5,477 nt of DNA from Fibrobacterota bacterium (GTDB taxonomy: Bacteria > Fibrobacterota > Chitinivibrionia > Chitinivibrionales > JANQEN01), in assembly GCA_030619215.1 (NCBI GenBank), contig JAUXBV010000283.1:1-5477 (forward strand), read 5' to 3'. Below the pieces are notes generated by a model. That model was not told the DNA's origin, searched no databases, and saw only the letters and a program-made list of their open reading frames with translations. Position 1 is the first letter of the stretch, and the number at the start of each line of letters is the position of its first letter. The position numbers were made by a program, and so were the translations under genes. Of the stretch, positions 5,041-5,477 are shown one piece after another.

Positions 5041-5477
5041 GAAAAAACGGCGTATTTGTATGTAAATGCGGTGTTAATATTGCCGGTACAGTAGATGTGG
5101 AAAAGGTTGCAGAGGAGATATCAAAACATACTACTGTTGAGCATTGTGAGGTTTACGATTATATGTGCTCCGATCCGGGCCAGAAAATGATCGAGGATGC
5201 AATCAAGGAAAAAAGCCTGAATGGAATAGTAATTGCATGCTGCTCTCCTACACTTCATGAGGAGACATTCAGGAATGTTACAGAAAGTGCCGGTTTAAAT
5301 AAATTTACCTGTGAAATAGCAAATATAAGAGAACAGTGTAGCTGGGTTCATAAGGACAGAGACAAAGCCACTGAAAAGGCAAAACGCATTATAAAGAGTG
5401 TCATTGAAAAAGTAAATATGAACGAAGAGTTGACACCGATAAAGGTGCCGGTAACAAAAAAGTGTCTTGTGATTGGC
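5037..5477 (+). CDS. hdrA: HdrA-like heterodisulfide reductase subunit A, N-terminal part (cut by window)
   Basis: The frame is open from an ATG at 5037 to the window end and gives the first 147 residues of a longer protein. HdrA is the FAD and iron-sulfur subunit of heterodisulfide-reductase complexes, and the site of flavin-based electron bifurcation in methanogens. The characteristic N-terminal domain is plain: GVFVCKCGVNIAGTVDV (5-21), YMCSDPGQ (42-49), VIACCSPTLHE (65-75) and ANIREQCSWVHKD (95-107). Conserved cysteines include C9, C11, C44, C68, C69 and C101. The last visible residues, VPVTKKCLVIG (137-147), lead into the FAD-binding Rossmann motif, which is cut off. AGGAG at 5023-5027 supports the start, and the ATG overlaps the gamma-subunit stop by 4 bp. 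Co-translation with the oxidoreductase argues that they share electrons. Any later domains or fused MvhD-like segment lie outside the window. Confidence 0.88.
   Translation, partial: MRKNGVFVCKCGVNIAGTVDVEKVAEEISKHTTVEHCEVYDYMCSDPGQKMIEDAIKEKSLNGIVIACCSPTLHEETFRNVTESAGLNKFTCEIANIREQCSWVHKDRDKATEKAKRIIKSVIEKVNMNEELTPIKVPVTKKCLVIG

Overview
The window reads as AT-rich chromosomal DNA from an anaerobic bacterium. Bacterial rather than archaeal origin is suggested by a PilZ-domain gene, a GntR-family regulator and strong purine-rich ribosome binding sites. A four-subunit 2-oxoacid:ferredoxin oxidoreductase followed by an HdrA-type gene fits strict anaerobes such as sulfate reducers and other deltaproteobacterial groups, anammox planctomycetes, Nitrospirota or uncultivated anaerobic phyla. 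The sequence alone does not decide between these.

Layout: positions 1-343 hold no confident gene, only a left edge with short open frames, a 12-bp palindrome (237-248) and a 9-bp inverted repeat (270-278/307-315) just ahead of a small PilZ protein gene (344-715). A very AT-rich gap of about 420 bp follows. It carries eight copies of the heptamer TGTAT(C/T)A (one inverted), which look like operators for the GntR-family regulator encoded next (1140-2156; an alternative start at 1107 lies inside one of the repeats).

Only 13 bp after the regulator begins a tightly packed operon: 2x[4Fe-4S] ferredoxin subunit (2170-2463), alpha subunit (2463-3608), TPP-binding beta subunit (3605-4474), gamma subunit (4471-5040) and the N-terminal part of an HdrA-like protein (5037 to the window end). 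Each of these five genes overlaps the next by 1 or 4 bp, so translation is probably coupled and the products are probably needed together.

How they fit together (inference from families): the KorDABC-type enzyme interconverts a 2-oxoacid + CoA with an acyl-CoA + CO2 using ferredoxin. HdrA is the FAD/Fe-S core of flavin-based electron-bifurcating or electron-confurcating complexes, so the operon probably connects oxidation or reductive synthesis of a 2-oxoacid to an Hdr-type electron hub. The GntR-family protein, with its large non-standard C-terminal domain, is the obvious candidate sensor and autoregulator. The exact 2-oxoacid and the regulator's ligand cannot be read from the sequence.
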